A stretch of 33,595 bases of DNA, taken from assembly GCA_900546885.1 (NCBI GenBank), contig UREN01000019.1, positions 1-33,595 of the forward strand, read 5' to 3'. The stretch's first letter is position 1. Each line of letters begins with the position of its first letter. This stretch comes from an uncultured Oscillospiraceae bacterium (GTDB taxonomy: Bacteria; Bacillota; Clostridia; Oscillospirales; Ruminococcaceae). The notes under the pieces were generated by a model. That model saw only the letters and a program-made list of their open reading frames with translations, searched no databases and was not told the DNA's origin. This document shows, piece after piece, positions 21,255 to 29,355 of the stretch. The translations under genes and the position numbers were made by a program.

Positions 21255-22886
21255 ATGGGTTTTGCAAAAGGAAAAAGAGATTGGCGGCGCACGGCGCTGG
21301 CCATGGCGTTGGCGCTGGCCTGCTTTTTTGCCACATGGGCGGTGTTCGGCCTGCGGTACGAGCTGAATGACGACGCCCAGCTGGCCAACATCGCCATGGG
21401 GGCCTATGGCGAGGACACGCACCATCTGGTGTATGTAAATGTGCTGCTGGGCTGGTTTTTGAAGCCGTTTTATGCGCTGGCCGCAAATGTGAACTGGTAC
21501 TATTTTCTGCAGGTGGCGGCCAATGTGGCGGCCTTCGGCATGCTGGGCACACTGTGTATGGAGCGCCTTGGCACCAGGCGCGGCCTGCTTTTGCACGGCG
21601 GGGTGCTGCTGGCCTTTGGGGTGGATATGTTCAACAGCTTCCAGTATACCAAAAACAGCGCCCTGTACCTGACGGTGGGGCTTGCGCTGCTGGCGTCCGA
21701 GCTTGGCGTATGGAGCCTTCGCACGGGGGCTGGCCTGTTCTGGGCCGTGTTGGGCAGCATGGTGCGTTTTCAGAACTTCTTTGCGGTGGGCGGCCTTGCC
21801 GCGGCACTTTTGCTGTGGCGCTTTCTCTGCCTGGAAAAAAGGGCCCGCCTGCGCGCTTTGGCCGCGGCGGTGGCCCTGTTTGCGCTGGTGGGGGCGGCCA
21901 AAGCCGTGGACCTGGCGGCCTATTCCACCGGCGGCTGGCGCAGTTTTACCGAATACAATGCTGCGCGCACAGAGTTTTCCGATTTTAAAATCTATTCCTA
22001 CACCGATAAAACACAAATTGAGGCGCTGGGGTACACGGCCAATGATTTTGATATGCTGAAGAGCTGGAGCTTTTACGCGCCGGAGGTATTCACGCCGCAG
22101 GCGCTGGACGCGCTGAGCGAGAATGCGCCGCAGGCCGGCTTTGTGCAAACGGCCAAAAGCACGGTGTATACGCTGGCCGGCCTGCTGGCCGGCCGGCCGT
22201 ACCGGCTGGCGTTTGGCGGCGTGCTGCTGGCGTGGCTGTTTTTTGCCGGCAAAAAGGGCAGGCTGGCCTTTCTGGGCACCATGGCCGTGTTTGGTGCCGA
22301 GGTGTTCTACCTGCTGTATCAGGGACGGTTTGTGCGGCATGTGGAATTTTCCATGATACTGGCGGCGGTGGTGTTTGGCGTAATGTGCATATCGCCGCGC
22401 GCCGGGGCTGTGCCGGGCCGCCGGGCGCTGGGGTTTGCCGCGGCGGCCGTGTGTGTGGTTTGCCTGCCGTATTTTATGCAGCTGCGCACAGACATGCAGC
22501 AGTACCGCATAGACCGGGTGGACCGTCCGGAATATTATGAAATGAGCGCGGACAAGGAGCACTTGTACCTGATGGACGTGGAGACACTGGATTCCCTGGC
22601 CGGGAACAATGTGTTCCACCCGCGCCCGGCCGGCTTTTTCTCGAACATAGTAGAATTGGGGGGCTGGCTTTCCGGCGCGCCGCACCGCGTAGAGGCCCTG
22701 GCAGCCTATGGGGTGGAAGACCCATACCGCGGCATCACGGGCGACAATGTCTACCTGGTAGATTCCGTGTACGTCAGCACCAAGCAGGCCTTCCTGCGCG
22801 AGCACTACGGCATGGAAGTGGAAATGGAAAAACTGAAAGACTACACCGCGTGCAGCCTGTATAAGGTGCACGAAGTACAGCAGTGA
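21255..22886 (+). CDS. Polytopic membrane protein, GT-C-glycosyltransferase-like
   Basis: A 543-residue protein with an N-terminal segment (about 13-32), an acidic first extracytoplasmic loop RYELNDDAQLANIAMGAYGEDTHH, about nine further hydrophobic segments, and a soluble C-terminal domain of about 120 residues from residue 420. An acidic pair in the first outer loop is the classical catalytic site of GT-C glycosyltransferases that use lipid-linked sugars, and this supports that fold, but no subfamily is recognised. It is co-transcribed with the flippase, suggesting modification of an exported glycan. Ribosome site AAAAGGAG. A long hairpin ends the operon. Confidence 0.72.
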   Translation: MGFAKGKRDWRRTALAMALALACFFATWAVFGLRYELNDDAQLANIAMGAYGEDTHHLVYVNVLLGWFLKPFYALAANVNWYYFLQVAANVAAFGMLGTLCMERLGTRRGLLLHGGVLLAFGVDMFNSFQYTKNSALYLTVGLALLASELGVWSLRTGAGLFWAVLGSMVRFQNFFAVGGLAAALLLWRFLCLEKRARLRALAAAVALFALVGAAKAVDLAAYSTGGWRSFTEYNAARTEFSDFKIYSYTDKTQIEALGYTANDFDMLKSWSFYAPEVFTPQALDALSENAPQAGFVQTAKSTVYTLAGLLAGRPYRLAFGGVLLAWLFFAGKKGRLAFLGTMAVFGAEVFYLLYQGRFVRHVEFSMILAAVVFGVMCISPRAGAVPGRRALGFAAAAVCVVCLPYFMQLRTDMQQYRIDRVDRPEYYEMSADKEHLYLMDVETLDSLAGNNVFHPRPAGFFSNIVELGGWLSGAPHRVEALAAYGVEDPYRGITGDNVYLVDSVYVSTKQAFLREHYGMEVEMEKLKDYTACSLYKVHEVQQ

Positions 22887-22896
22887 GAAAAAGAAA

Positions 22897-22939
22897 AAGC
22901 GGCTCCCCGTGGTTTGGCACAAACCACGGGGAGCCGCTT
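22897..22939. terminator. Long bidirectional terminator hairpin
   Basis: A perfect 19-bp stem, AAGCGGCTCCCCGTGGTTT (22897-22915) with its complement (22921-22939), loop GGCAC. The T-run is better on the minus strand, so it chiefly ends the EFR1 transcript. Confidence 0.9.
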
Positions 22940-22968
22940 GCGTTTACAGGGGCGAAAGGCCGCCGCCC

Positions 22969-23730
22969 TCACAAAAACAATTCATTCGGCTTGCGGGCCT
23001 CGCAGGCCTTTTGCAGCCTTTGCTGTGCCCCGGCCAGGGCCGCTGCATCCACGCGGCGTGCATGGGCCGGGCAGACGGCGGCACAGCGCATGCAGCCAAT
23101 GCAAAGGGATGCATCGGTTTGCGCGGGTGCCTGCAGGGGAATGGCCCCCACGGGGCAACGGCTGGCACACAGGCCGCAGGCGGTGCAGCCCGCGCCTGCG
23201 CGGGGCTTCAGGTCCATGACGCCCAACGGGCGGTAGGGCCGGTTGCCCGGCAAAACGGGCCGTGGCACTGCGCCGCCGTCCAGTGCCGCGCGCACCTGCC
23301 GGGCAAAGGCGGCAAGCTGGGCGGCGTCCGCCGCATCGGGCCGCTTTGCGGCGAACTGGGGGAAAATCGAGTGCTGCGCCACGGCGGCCACACCGGCTGT
23401 GCAGCGAAAGCCTGCGGCACAAAGAAGGCCGGCCAGCTCGGCCAGGGTGTCCTCAAAGGCGCGGTTGCCGTACACGGCCATCAGGATGGCGCGCGCCCCG
23501 CCGCCGTGCATCTGCCCAAGGCGTTCGGCGGCCGGGCGCGGCACGCGGCCGCCGTAGGCAGGCACCGCCACCAGGCAAATGTCCCGGGCGGTGAAAGCCA
23601 TGTCGGAAAAGGCAAGCGCCCTGTCTGTCAAATCAATGGGGATACCATCTGAACAAAACCCTTTTAAAAAGAACCCGGCCGCTTTCCGCGTGCCGCCCAC
23701 GGGGCTGAATGTGATAGCGTAAACAGCCAT
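22969..23730 (-). CDS. EFR1-family ferrodoxin (flavodoxin-like plus 2[4Fe-4S])
   Basis: A 253-residue redox protein. The N-terminal half is flavodoxin-like: ITFSPVGGTRKAAG fits the FMN phosphate loop, and VPAYGGRVP the second FMN loop. The C-terminal 75 residues carry two ferredoxin clusters: CTACGLCASRC with C182, C185, C188 and C192, and CIGCMRCAAVC with C210, C213, C216 and C220, each followed by Pro. This domain pair defines EFR1-type proteins of anaerobes, which transfer electrons by FMN and two [4Fe-4S] centres; partners are unknown. It lies 60 nt downstream of glutamine synthetase III on the same strand and may be read through from it. Confidence 0.93.
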   Translation of the reverse strand: MAVYAITFSPVGGTRKAAGFFLKGFCSDGIPIDLTDRALAFSDMAFTARDICLVAVPAYGGRVPRPAAERLGQMHGGGARAILMAVYGNRAFEDTLAELAGLLCAAGFRCTAGVAAVAQHSIFPQFAAKRPDAADAAQLAAFARQVRAALDGGAVPRPVLPGNRPYRPLGVMDLKPRAGAGCTACGLCASRCPVGAIPLQAPAQTDASLCIGCMRCAAVCPAHARRVDAAALAGAQQRLQKACEARKPNELFL

Positions 23731-23790
23731 GCGCCGCGCGCCTCCCTTTTTAAAACTCAGTTAGGTGCTGCCCAAAAACGGGCGAAAAAC

Positions 23791-25881
23791 TCAAAGGTCG
23801 TACAAAAGAGCGCTGTAATCCGGCACGGGCCAGAAATTCTGCGGAAGCTGCATTTCCAGCGCATCCACAGCGTGGCGCAGGGCGGCCATTTCGCGGTGCG
23901 CCATCTCGCGGCAGCGGCCCGCGCGCTCGCCCTCGTTCAGTTCGGCACAGTCGATGGCATCCAGCGTGCGGCGCAGCGCCTCGGCCGCGCCGGCGGCCAC
24001 GTCAATGGAGACACACAGCTTTTCCACTGCGGCCTTGGCGCTTGCGCAGGCACAGCTGCACTGCTCGGTAAGGCGCTCGGCCTTTGCCACCTCGGCCAAA
24101 TACCGGTAACTGGCGGGCAGAATGCTGCGGCTTACCATCTCCAGCATGGTGGCCGCGTCAATGTGCATATGCTTGGCATAGCCTTCCAGGGTGATTTCAT
24201 AGCGCGAATGGCACTCTGCCTGCGTCAGCACGCCGGTGCGCTCGAACATGGCCACGTTTTTCTCGGTGATATAGCTTGCCGCGGCGCGCACCATATCCGG
24301 AATGTCCGGCAGGCCCCGGCGCGCGGCCTCGGCGCGCCACTCGGCGCTGTAGTTGTTGCCGTTGAAGACAATGCGGCCGTGGTCGCGCCAGGTGTCTGCC
24401 ACAATGGCGCGCACTTCGGCGGTTTTGTCGGCGGCCTGCTCCAGCCGCGCGGCAAAGGTGGCCAGCGCGTCTGCCACAATGGCGTTCGTCACGGTGTTGG
24501 CAAGCCCAATGGACTGGCTTGCGCCCACCATGCGGAATTCAAACTTGTTGCCGGTGAAGGCAAAGGGGGAGGTGCGGTTGCGGTCTGAATCGTCGCGCTT
24601 TACCTGCGGCAGGCTGCGCACATCTGCCAGCACCTCGCCGTATTCCGCATGCTTCAGGCGGTGCCCCTCGGCAATTTCGCGCAGCACATCTGTCAGCGCA
24701 TCGCCCAAAAATACGCTTACAATGGCGGGCGGGGCCTCGTGGCCGCCCAGGCGTTCTTCGTTGCCCGGGCAGGCGGCGGCCAGGCGCAGCAGGTCTGCAT
24801 ACTGGTCCACCGCGGCCAGCACGGCGCACAACACCACAAGGAACACAGGGTTCTCTTCCGGCGTGCGGCCGGGCTTCAGCAGGTTTTTGCCGGTGTTTGT
24901 TACAAGGCTCCAGTTATTGTGCTTGCCCGAGCCGTTCACGCCTGCGAACGGCTTTTCGTGCAAAAGGCAGGCAAATCCGTGGCGCAGCGCCACTTTGCGC
25001 ATCAGCTCCATCATCACCTGGTTGTGGTCGCAGGCGATGTTGGCCGTGCTGAACACGCTGGCCAATTCGTACTGGCCGGGGGCCACCTCGTTGTGCTCGG
25101 TTTTGGCGGGCACGCCAATGCGCCACAGTTCGTCGTCCAGCTCGCGCATGAAGGCGCGCACACGCTCGGAAATGCTGCCGTAATAGTGGTCGCCCAGCTC
25201 CTGCCCTTTGGGCGGCTTTGCACCAAGCAGGGTGCGGCCGCATACCTTTAAATCAAGGCGCTTGTCGAACAGCTCTTTGTCCACCAGGAAATATTCCTGC
25301 TCGGCGCCTACCGTGGGCAGCACCGAGACGGTTTCGCTGTCGCCCAGCGCGCGCAGCACGCGCAGCGCCTGCCGGTTCAGCGCCTGAATGCTGCGCAGCA
25401 AAGGCGTTTTCTGGTCCAGCGCCTCGCCCGTGTAAGCGCAGAAGGCGGTGGGAATATACAGCGTGGTGCCCAGCACAAAGGCGGGGCTGGTTGGGTCCCA
25501 CGCGGTGTAGCCGCGCGCCTCAAAGGTGGCGCGCAGCCCGCCCGAAGGGAAGGACGAGGCGTCGCTTTCCCCCTTTACCAGCATTTTGCCGGAAAAGCGG
25601 GTGATGGGTTCGCCCTCGCGCACGCCGTCTATGAAGGAATCGTGCTTGCCTGCGCCTGCGCCGGTCAGCGGGATGAACCAGTGGATGTAGTGTGTGGCGC
25701 CAAGCTGCATGGCCCAGTTTTTCATGGCATCCGCCACCACGTCGGCCACACGCGGGTCCCACTGCTCGCCCTCGTCGCGGATGCGCCGCAGCGATTGATA
25801 TACTTCCTGCGGCAGCCGCGCGCGCATGGCGCGGTCGTCGAACACATGGCTGCCAAACTGCGAAAATGCACTGTTTTCCAA
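23791..25881 (-). CDS. glnN: Type III glutamine synthetase, TTG start
   Basis: A 696-residue GSIII enzyme, ATP-dependent condensation of ammonia with glutamate. Conserved blocks in order: the GSIII N-terminal mark SQFGSHVFDD, KMLVKGESDASSFPSGGLRATFEARGYTAWDP, VGAEQEYFLVD near 194, NEVAPGQYE near 265, GVNGSGKHNNWSL near 317, and KRDDSDRNRTSPFAFTGNKFEFRMVGAS with the substrate arginine. The start is TTG at 25881, 6 nt after AGGGAGGA; the only upstream ATG (25971) precedes the promoter's -10 box and cannot be used. GSIII is typical of Bacteroides, Ruminococcus and related gut anaerobes. No glnR or nitrogen-regulatory gene is adjacent. Confidence 0.97.
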   Translation of the reverse strand: MENSAFSQFGSHVFDDRAMRARLPQEVYQSLRRIRDEGEQWDPRVADVVADAMKNWAMQLGATHYIHWFIPLTGAGAGKHDSFIDGVREGEPITRFSGKMLVKGESDASSFPSGGLRATFEARGYTAWDPTSPAFVLGTTLYIPTAFCAYTGEALDQKTPLLRSIQALNRQALRVLRALGDSETVSVLPTVGAEQEYFLVDKELFDKRLDLKVCGRTLLGAKPPKGQELGDHYYGSISERVRAFMRELDDELWRIGVPAKTEHNEVAPGQYELASVFSTANIACDHNQVMMELMRKVALRHGFACLLHEKPFAGVNGSGKHNNWSLVTNTGKNLLKPGRTPEENPVFLVVLCAVLAAVDQYADLLRLAAACPGNEERLGGHEAPPAIVSVFLGDALTDVLREIAEGHRLKHAEYGEVLADVRSLPQVKRDDSDRNRTSPFAFTGNKFEFRMVGASQSIGLANTVTNAIVADALATFAARLEQAADKTAEVRAIVADTWRDHGRIVFNGNNYSAEWRAEAARRGLPDIPDMVRAAASYITEKNVAMFERTGVLTQAECHSRYEITLEGYAKHMHIDAATMLEMVSRSILPASYRYLAEVAKAERLTEQCSCACASAKAAVEKLCVSIDVAAGAAEALRRTLDAIDCAELNEGERAGRCREMAHREMAALRHAVDALEMQLPQNFWPVPDYSALLYDL

Positions 25882-25936
25882 ACCGGTTCCTCCCTGAAAA
25901 GCACTGGTGAACTGAACAAATTTCCACAACAGGGAT

Positions 25937-25965
25937 ATTTTATCACGCGCGCACGCAAGGCACAA
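25937..25965 (-). promoter_or_regulatory. Promoter of glutamine synthetase III
   Basis: Minus-strand TTGTGC (25965-25960), 17 nt, TAAAAT (25942-25937). Just downstream TCCCTG (25935-25930) is complementary to CAGGGA (25896-25891), which is part of the ribosome-binding site of the gene. Confidence 0.65.
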
Positions 25966-25990
25966 GGGCAAACCGTTTTTTCTTGCTTCC

Positions 25991-26057
25991 TTGCGAAATT
26001 TGGTGAAGTTCGGTATGATAGGGGAGTATATTCCACAGGCCGGATGAGTGGAATACT
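25991..26057 (+). promoter_or_regulatory. Promoter and 5' hairpin of the LtaS-like gene
   Basis: TTGCGA (25991-25996), 17 nt, TATGAT (26014-26019). Five nt later AGTATATTCCAC (26025-26036) can pair with GTGGAATACT (26048-26057), with one bulged base and loop 11 nt. A second small hairpin GCCGC/GCGGC follows at 26058-26069. Confidence 0.7.
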
Positions 26058-26102
26058 GCCGCCTGCGGCGTGCATATCGTAACAGGAAGGGGGGCTGTGC
26101 CC

Positions 26103-28091
26103 ATGAAGCTGCGCCAAAGCATGCGCGACACGCTGCACTTTTTTGCCTGCGCGGCCGAGCGGTGGCTGGCCGTGTTCTTCCTTCTTTACCCGCTGTATGC
26201 CGAGCAGGTGGCCTGCGCCGGGCTGTCGCTTCCCCTCACGGCAGAAAAAGCTTTGCTGGCGCTGGCCCTGGGCGCGGGCATCGCCCTGTGCGCCAACCTG
26301 CCGCGCCGCCCGGCCTTTGGCTTTGCCCTGGCGGCCGTGCTGTGTTGCGCGGTAAGCGTCATGCACATTTCCCAGTTCATCTACTGGAATATTTTTCAAA
26401 CGCCCTACTTTTTGCGCTCGGCCCAGGGGCTGGGCGCGGCGCTGGAATTCTGGCGGGTGGCCGTTTCCGAGGCAGTCCAGAACGCAGGGTATCTGATTCT
26501 TTATGCGGCACAGCTGGTGGTTTTGTTCACCTGGGTGCGCCGCACCATGCTGCGGCGCCGCCACCGCGGGCCGCGCCGCGCGCCTGCGGCGGCCTTTCTG
26601 GCGCTGGCCCTGTGCGCAGGCGCCGTGCTGGCGCAGAATGCGGAAAACATCAGCCTGCTTACCACGGGCTATGTGCCAGTCTCCAGCGCGCGGCGCTTTG
26701 GCATTGTGCCCGCCATGGCGCTGAACGCCAAATATGACCTGTTCGGCGCGGGCGCCCAGGCCGCGGGGGCAGACCTGTCGCAGCTGGAGGTGCAGCAGGC
26801 GCAGGGGCAAGCGCAGCCCGCCCAAACAGATGCGGCGCGCCTGCCTGGCAAGGAGTACGGCGAAAATGTGATGGATATCCATTTCGATCTGGAAGAGGAA
26901 GACGCCGTGCTGCAGGACATGAACCGGTATTTCAGCGAAAAGCAGCCCACTGGGAAAAATGAATATACGGGCCTGTTCGAGGGCAAAAACCTCATTTATA
27001 TCACGGCCGAGGGCTTTTCCAAATTTCTGATTGACGAACAGCGCACGCCTGTTTTATACCGGCTGGCCACAGAGGGCTTTCACTTCAACCAGTTTTATAC
27101 GCCGCTGTGGGGCGTAAGCACATCGGACGGTGAATTTGCCGCCACCACCAGCCTTGTGCCCAAAAGCGGCACGTGGAGCTATACCGACATCATCGGCCAT
27201 GAAATGCCCTTTGCCCTGGGCAACCTGTTCCGGCAGCGCGGGGCGCAGACGCTGGGGTTCCACAACCATTCCTATACCTATTACAACCGGGACAAGTCTA
27301 TGCCCACCATGGGGTACACCTATTACGGGCAGGGCCACGGGCTGGAACTGACCGAACAGTGGCCGGAATCTGACGTGGAGATGATGGAGCAAAGCGTGCC
27401 CATGTATGCCGGTGAGCCGTCGTTCCATGTGTACTACATGACGGTGAGCGGCCATTTGGGCTATACCTTTGACGGCAACATGATGGCCGCAAAGCATAAG
27501 GATGAGGTGGCAGGCCTTCCCTATTCCGATGAGGTGAAAGCCTATATCGCCTGCAACCTGGAACTGGAAGATGCCCTGGAAAGCCTGCTGGAACAGCTGG
27601 AAGAGGCGGGCGCGCTGGAAAACACCGTCATTGCCCTCACGCCAGACCATTACCCCTATGGCCTTACGAATGAACAGTATGCCGAGCTGCGCGGGAAGGA
27701 AAGCCTGGAAGAGACTTTTGAATTGTACGAAAGCGCTTTTCTTCTGTGGACGCCCACTATGGAACAGCCTGTAGAGGTGGACACTGCCTGCTCTTCGCTG
27801 GATATTCTGCCCACACTGTTGAACCTGTTCGGCTTTGAGTACGACTCCCGCCTGCTGATGGGCACGGACGTGTTCAGCGGCACGGCGCCCACTGTGGTGT
27901 TTGCCGACAAAAGCTTTATTACGGATGAGATTTTTTACGATGCCACGAACGGCCGTGTCATCCAGCGCACCGCCACAGCCCCCACGCAGGAGTATCTGGA
28001 TGCATGTGTGCAGAAGGTGAACGATATGTTCGCTTATTCTGCCCGCATCATTGAGACGGATTATTACCGCTACCTGTTCGGCGGCCAGTGA
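26103..28091 (+). CDS. LTA-synthase-family sulfatase (phosphoglycerol transferase type)
   Basis: A 662-residue membrane enzyme. Five hydrophobic segments lie within residues 1-190, and an extracytoplasmic sulfatase-fold domain from about 280 to 660. LtaS landmarks: metal ligand E303 in YITAEGFSKF, probable nucleophile T340 in GVSTSDGEFAAT, H451 in VSGH, and D515-H516 in TPDHYPYG. LtaS polymerises glycerol-phosphate from phosphatidylglycerol to build lipoteichoic acid; relatives decorate other surface polymers. Between anchor and catalytic domain is a Gln/Ala-rich linker (about 220-250). ATG 26103 is chosen for the AGGAAGGGGGG site; ATG 26070 lacks one. It is monocistronic, between its own promoter and a strong terminator. 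Confidence 0.92.
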   Translation: MKLRQSMRDTLHFFACAAERWLAVFFLLYPLYAEQVACAGLSLPLTAEKALLALALGAGIALCANLPRRPAFGFALAAVLCCAVSVMHISQFIYWNIFQTPYFLRSAQGLGAALEFWRVAVSEAVQNAGYLILYAAQLVVLFTWVRRTMLRRRHRGPRRAPAAAFLALALCAGAVLAQNAENISLLTTGYVPVSSARRFGIVPAMALNAKYDLFGAGAQAAGADLSQLEVQQAQGQAQPAQTDAARLPGKEYGENVMDIHFDLEEEDAVLQDMNRYFSEKQPTGKNEYTGLFEGKNLIYITAEGFSKFLIDEQRTPVLYRLATEGFHFNQFYTPLWGVSTSDGEFAATTSLVPKSGTWSYTDIIGHEMPFALGNLFRQRGAQTLGFHNHSYTYYNRDKSMPTMGYTYYGQGHGLELTEQWPESDVEMMEQSVPMYAGEPSFHVYYMTVSGHLGYTFDGNMMAAKHKDEVAGLPYSDEVKAYIACNLELEDALESLLEQLEEAGALENTVIALTPDHYPYGLTNEQYAELRGKESLEETFELYESAFLLWTPTMEQPVEVDTACSSLDILPTLLNLFGFEYDSRLLMGTDVFSGTAPTVVFADKSFITDEIFYDATNGRVIQRTATAPTQEYLDACVQKVNDMFAYSARIIETDYYRYLFGGQ

Positions 28092-28106
28092 AAGCGCTGC
28101 CGCAGC

Positions 28107-28144
28107 AACAAAACTCCCCCGCGGGCCCGCGGGGGAGTTTTGTT
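28107..28144 (+). terminator. Terminator of the LtaS-like gene, perfect 38-nt palindrome
   Basis: A 19-bp perfect inverted repeat with core ACTCCCCCGCGGG (28107-28125) and its complement (28126-28144). The effective loop forms from the central GGGCCC; a T-rich tail follows. Confidence 0.9.
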
Positions 28145-28159
28145 TTGTCCCAAAAGGAA

Positions 28160-28345
28160 AAGCGGAAGGGCTCAATTCCCCCAAAAAGGCCATGCGCTTT
28201 CACACACGGGCAATGTGGGAGCACGGCCTTCCAAAAGCAAAGGGGAGCCTGTCCGCAAAAAAGCCCCCTGCCCGGCCCCGGGCCGTTTGCAATGGCCCGC
28301 CGCCCTGCTGCATCTGGCAAAATGCAGCAGGGCGGGCGGCCATTC
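28160..28345. other. Structured intergenic region, possible small RNA or leader
   Basis: Two structures fill this gene-free stretch. The first nests AAGGCCATGC (28186-28195) with GCACGGCCTT (28221-28230), one mismatch, inside GGCT...CCCC (28169-28182) with GGGGAGCC (28242-28249). The second is a 22-nt arm pair (28292-28313 with 28322-28343, 20 of 22 paired, 8-nt loop). No promoter or T-run was found at either end, so the RNA status is uncertain. The whole gap 28092-28637 otherwise contains only the flanking terminator, an AT-rich stretch and the next promoter. Confidence 0.4.
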
Positions 28346-28578
28346 AGAAGGGGGTGAAAAAAGAAGATGGCATGTTACAACGGGAGTGCGCTGCGCAGGC
28401 ACAAAATGGGAAAAGCGCGCATATCTCCCTTCTTTTTCATCATACATGAAATAGATGGAAGAAGAAACAGGCGGAACTTACAAATTTTGAGTTTATTTTT
28501 TGTGTGAGAAGGAAAAATTCTGGAAAACAAAGGGAGAAAGCAGCAGTTCTTGCATGCTTTTGCCGAAAACAGCACACT

Positions 28579-28606
28579 TTGCACCCGGGCTGCGGTGTGA
28601 TACAAT
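28579..28606 (+). promoter_or_regulatory. Promoter of the C39-like gene
   Basis: TTGCAC (28579-28584), 16 nt, TACAAT (28601-28606), 31 nt before the start codon. It lies in a stretch clearly richer in A and T than its surroundings (28430-28640). Confidence 0.65.
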
Positions 28607-28637
28607 AACAAAAAACGTGTATCCGGGGGCGGCGGCA

Positions 28638-29219
28638 ATGGAATATATCATGCAGAGAAAACAGGACGGCAACACCTGCGGTGCCTTTGTGCTGGCGTAT
28701 TATCAGTGGGAGAAAACAGGATGTGAAACGGTGCAAGAGGAGGCTGGCAGGGCCTATGTGGAACAGCTGTACTGGGAAATTGTGTTCGGCAGCACAATGC
28801 CCGGCTTTGAGACATATTCCAACCCGGTGCTTATGATGCGCTGGCTGGCGCAGCAGGGCACAAGGCCTGTGTTCTATTTGGGAGAAAACCCTTTGGTGCA
28901 AAAGATGTTTGCCGTGCTGCAGGCCTCGGCAGGGGCAGAAATTGCCGCGCTGCAGGAGGCGGGGATGATTTGCCGCGAAGCGCTGGACGTTTGCCGTGCA
29001 GGGGAATATTCGGTGCTGGTGTGCCAGATGGAAGAGGACGGCGCGCCTGCGGCCAAGCTTCACTATGTGCTGATGAAAAAGGCAGGCGGGGGCATGCCGC
29101 TTATTGTAAACCCGTGGCACGGGCAGGCGCGGCCGGCCGCCCGGTGGCCGCAGCCCGGCGCCCTTCTTGAGCCGGGCCTGCTGTGGACGGGCGCGGCCAT
29201 CGGCATTCTGGACGCCTGA
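28638..29219 (+). CDS. C39/papain-like cysteine-peptidase-fold protein, function unknown
   Basis: A 193-residue cytoplasmic protein without signal peptide. MQRKQDGNTCGAFVLAYYQW near the start places a glutamine (Q9 or Q6) shortly before C14, and KLHYVLM (H142) and IVNPWHG (N158) come later. The order Gln-Cys-His-Asn with these spacings matches the catalytic set of C39-like and related papain-fold proteins. I infer a cysteine peptidase or acyltransferase, but know no close named family. The start at 28638 follows GGGGGCGGCGG. It is single-gene, with its own promoter. No bacteriocin precursor or ABC exporter is adjacent, so classical leader-peptide cleavage is unlikely. Confidence 0.68.
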   Translation: MEYIMQRKQDGNTCGAFVLAYYQWEKTGCETVQEEAGRAYVEQLYWEIVFGSTMPGFETYSNPVLMMRWLAQQGTRPVFYLGENPLVQKMFAVLQASAGAEIAALQEAGMICREALDVCRAGEYSVLVCQMEEDGAPAAKLHYVLMKKAGGGMPLIVNPWHGQARPAARWPQPGALLEPGLLWTGAAIGILDA

Positions 29220-29265
29220 AGGGCGCGGGCGGCTGCACCCATGCCGGGCAGCGGGCAGGGGCCGT

Positions 29266-29299
29266 TTTTCATGTATCTTTAATCCGGGCCTGTTAAAAT
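29266..29299 (+). promoter_or_regulatory. Candidate response-regulator-controlled promoter (system 2)
   Basis: TTTTCAT (29266-29272), 4 nt, CTTTAAT (29277-29283), 9 nt, TTAAAAT (29293-29299) with TAAAAT as -10 box. There is no -35 consensus; the direct repeats at 11-bp period occupy its place. The same layout occurs at 31579-31612. Confidence 0.6.
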
Positions 29300-29355
29300 G
29301 GGAGCAAAGGGCACTGGGCCAGTGCCCGAAAGAACCAAAAACCGAGGTGGCGGAA

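Noticed and set aside
24353..25183. 276-codon open frame antisense to glutamine synthetase
   Set aside because: It lies wholly within the well-supported glnN gene, is Ser/Arg-rich, and has the composition of a complementary-strand shadow.
25882..25971. ATG at 25971 as the start of glutamine synthetase
   Set aside because: It is upstream of the predicted -10 box and has no ribosome site, whereas TTG 25881 follows AGGGAGGA at normal spacing.
28367..28507. Small open frame of 46 codons in the structured intergenic region
   Set aside because: The purine-rich site AAGGGGG is 11 nt away, codon use is unlike neighbours, and the product shows no membrane segment, motif or family likeness.
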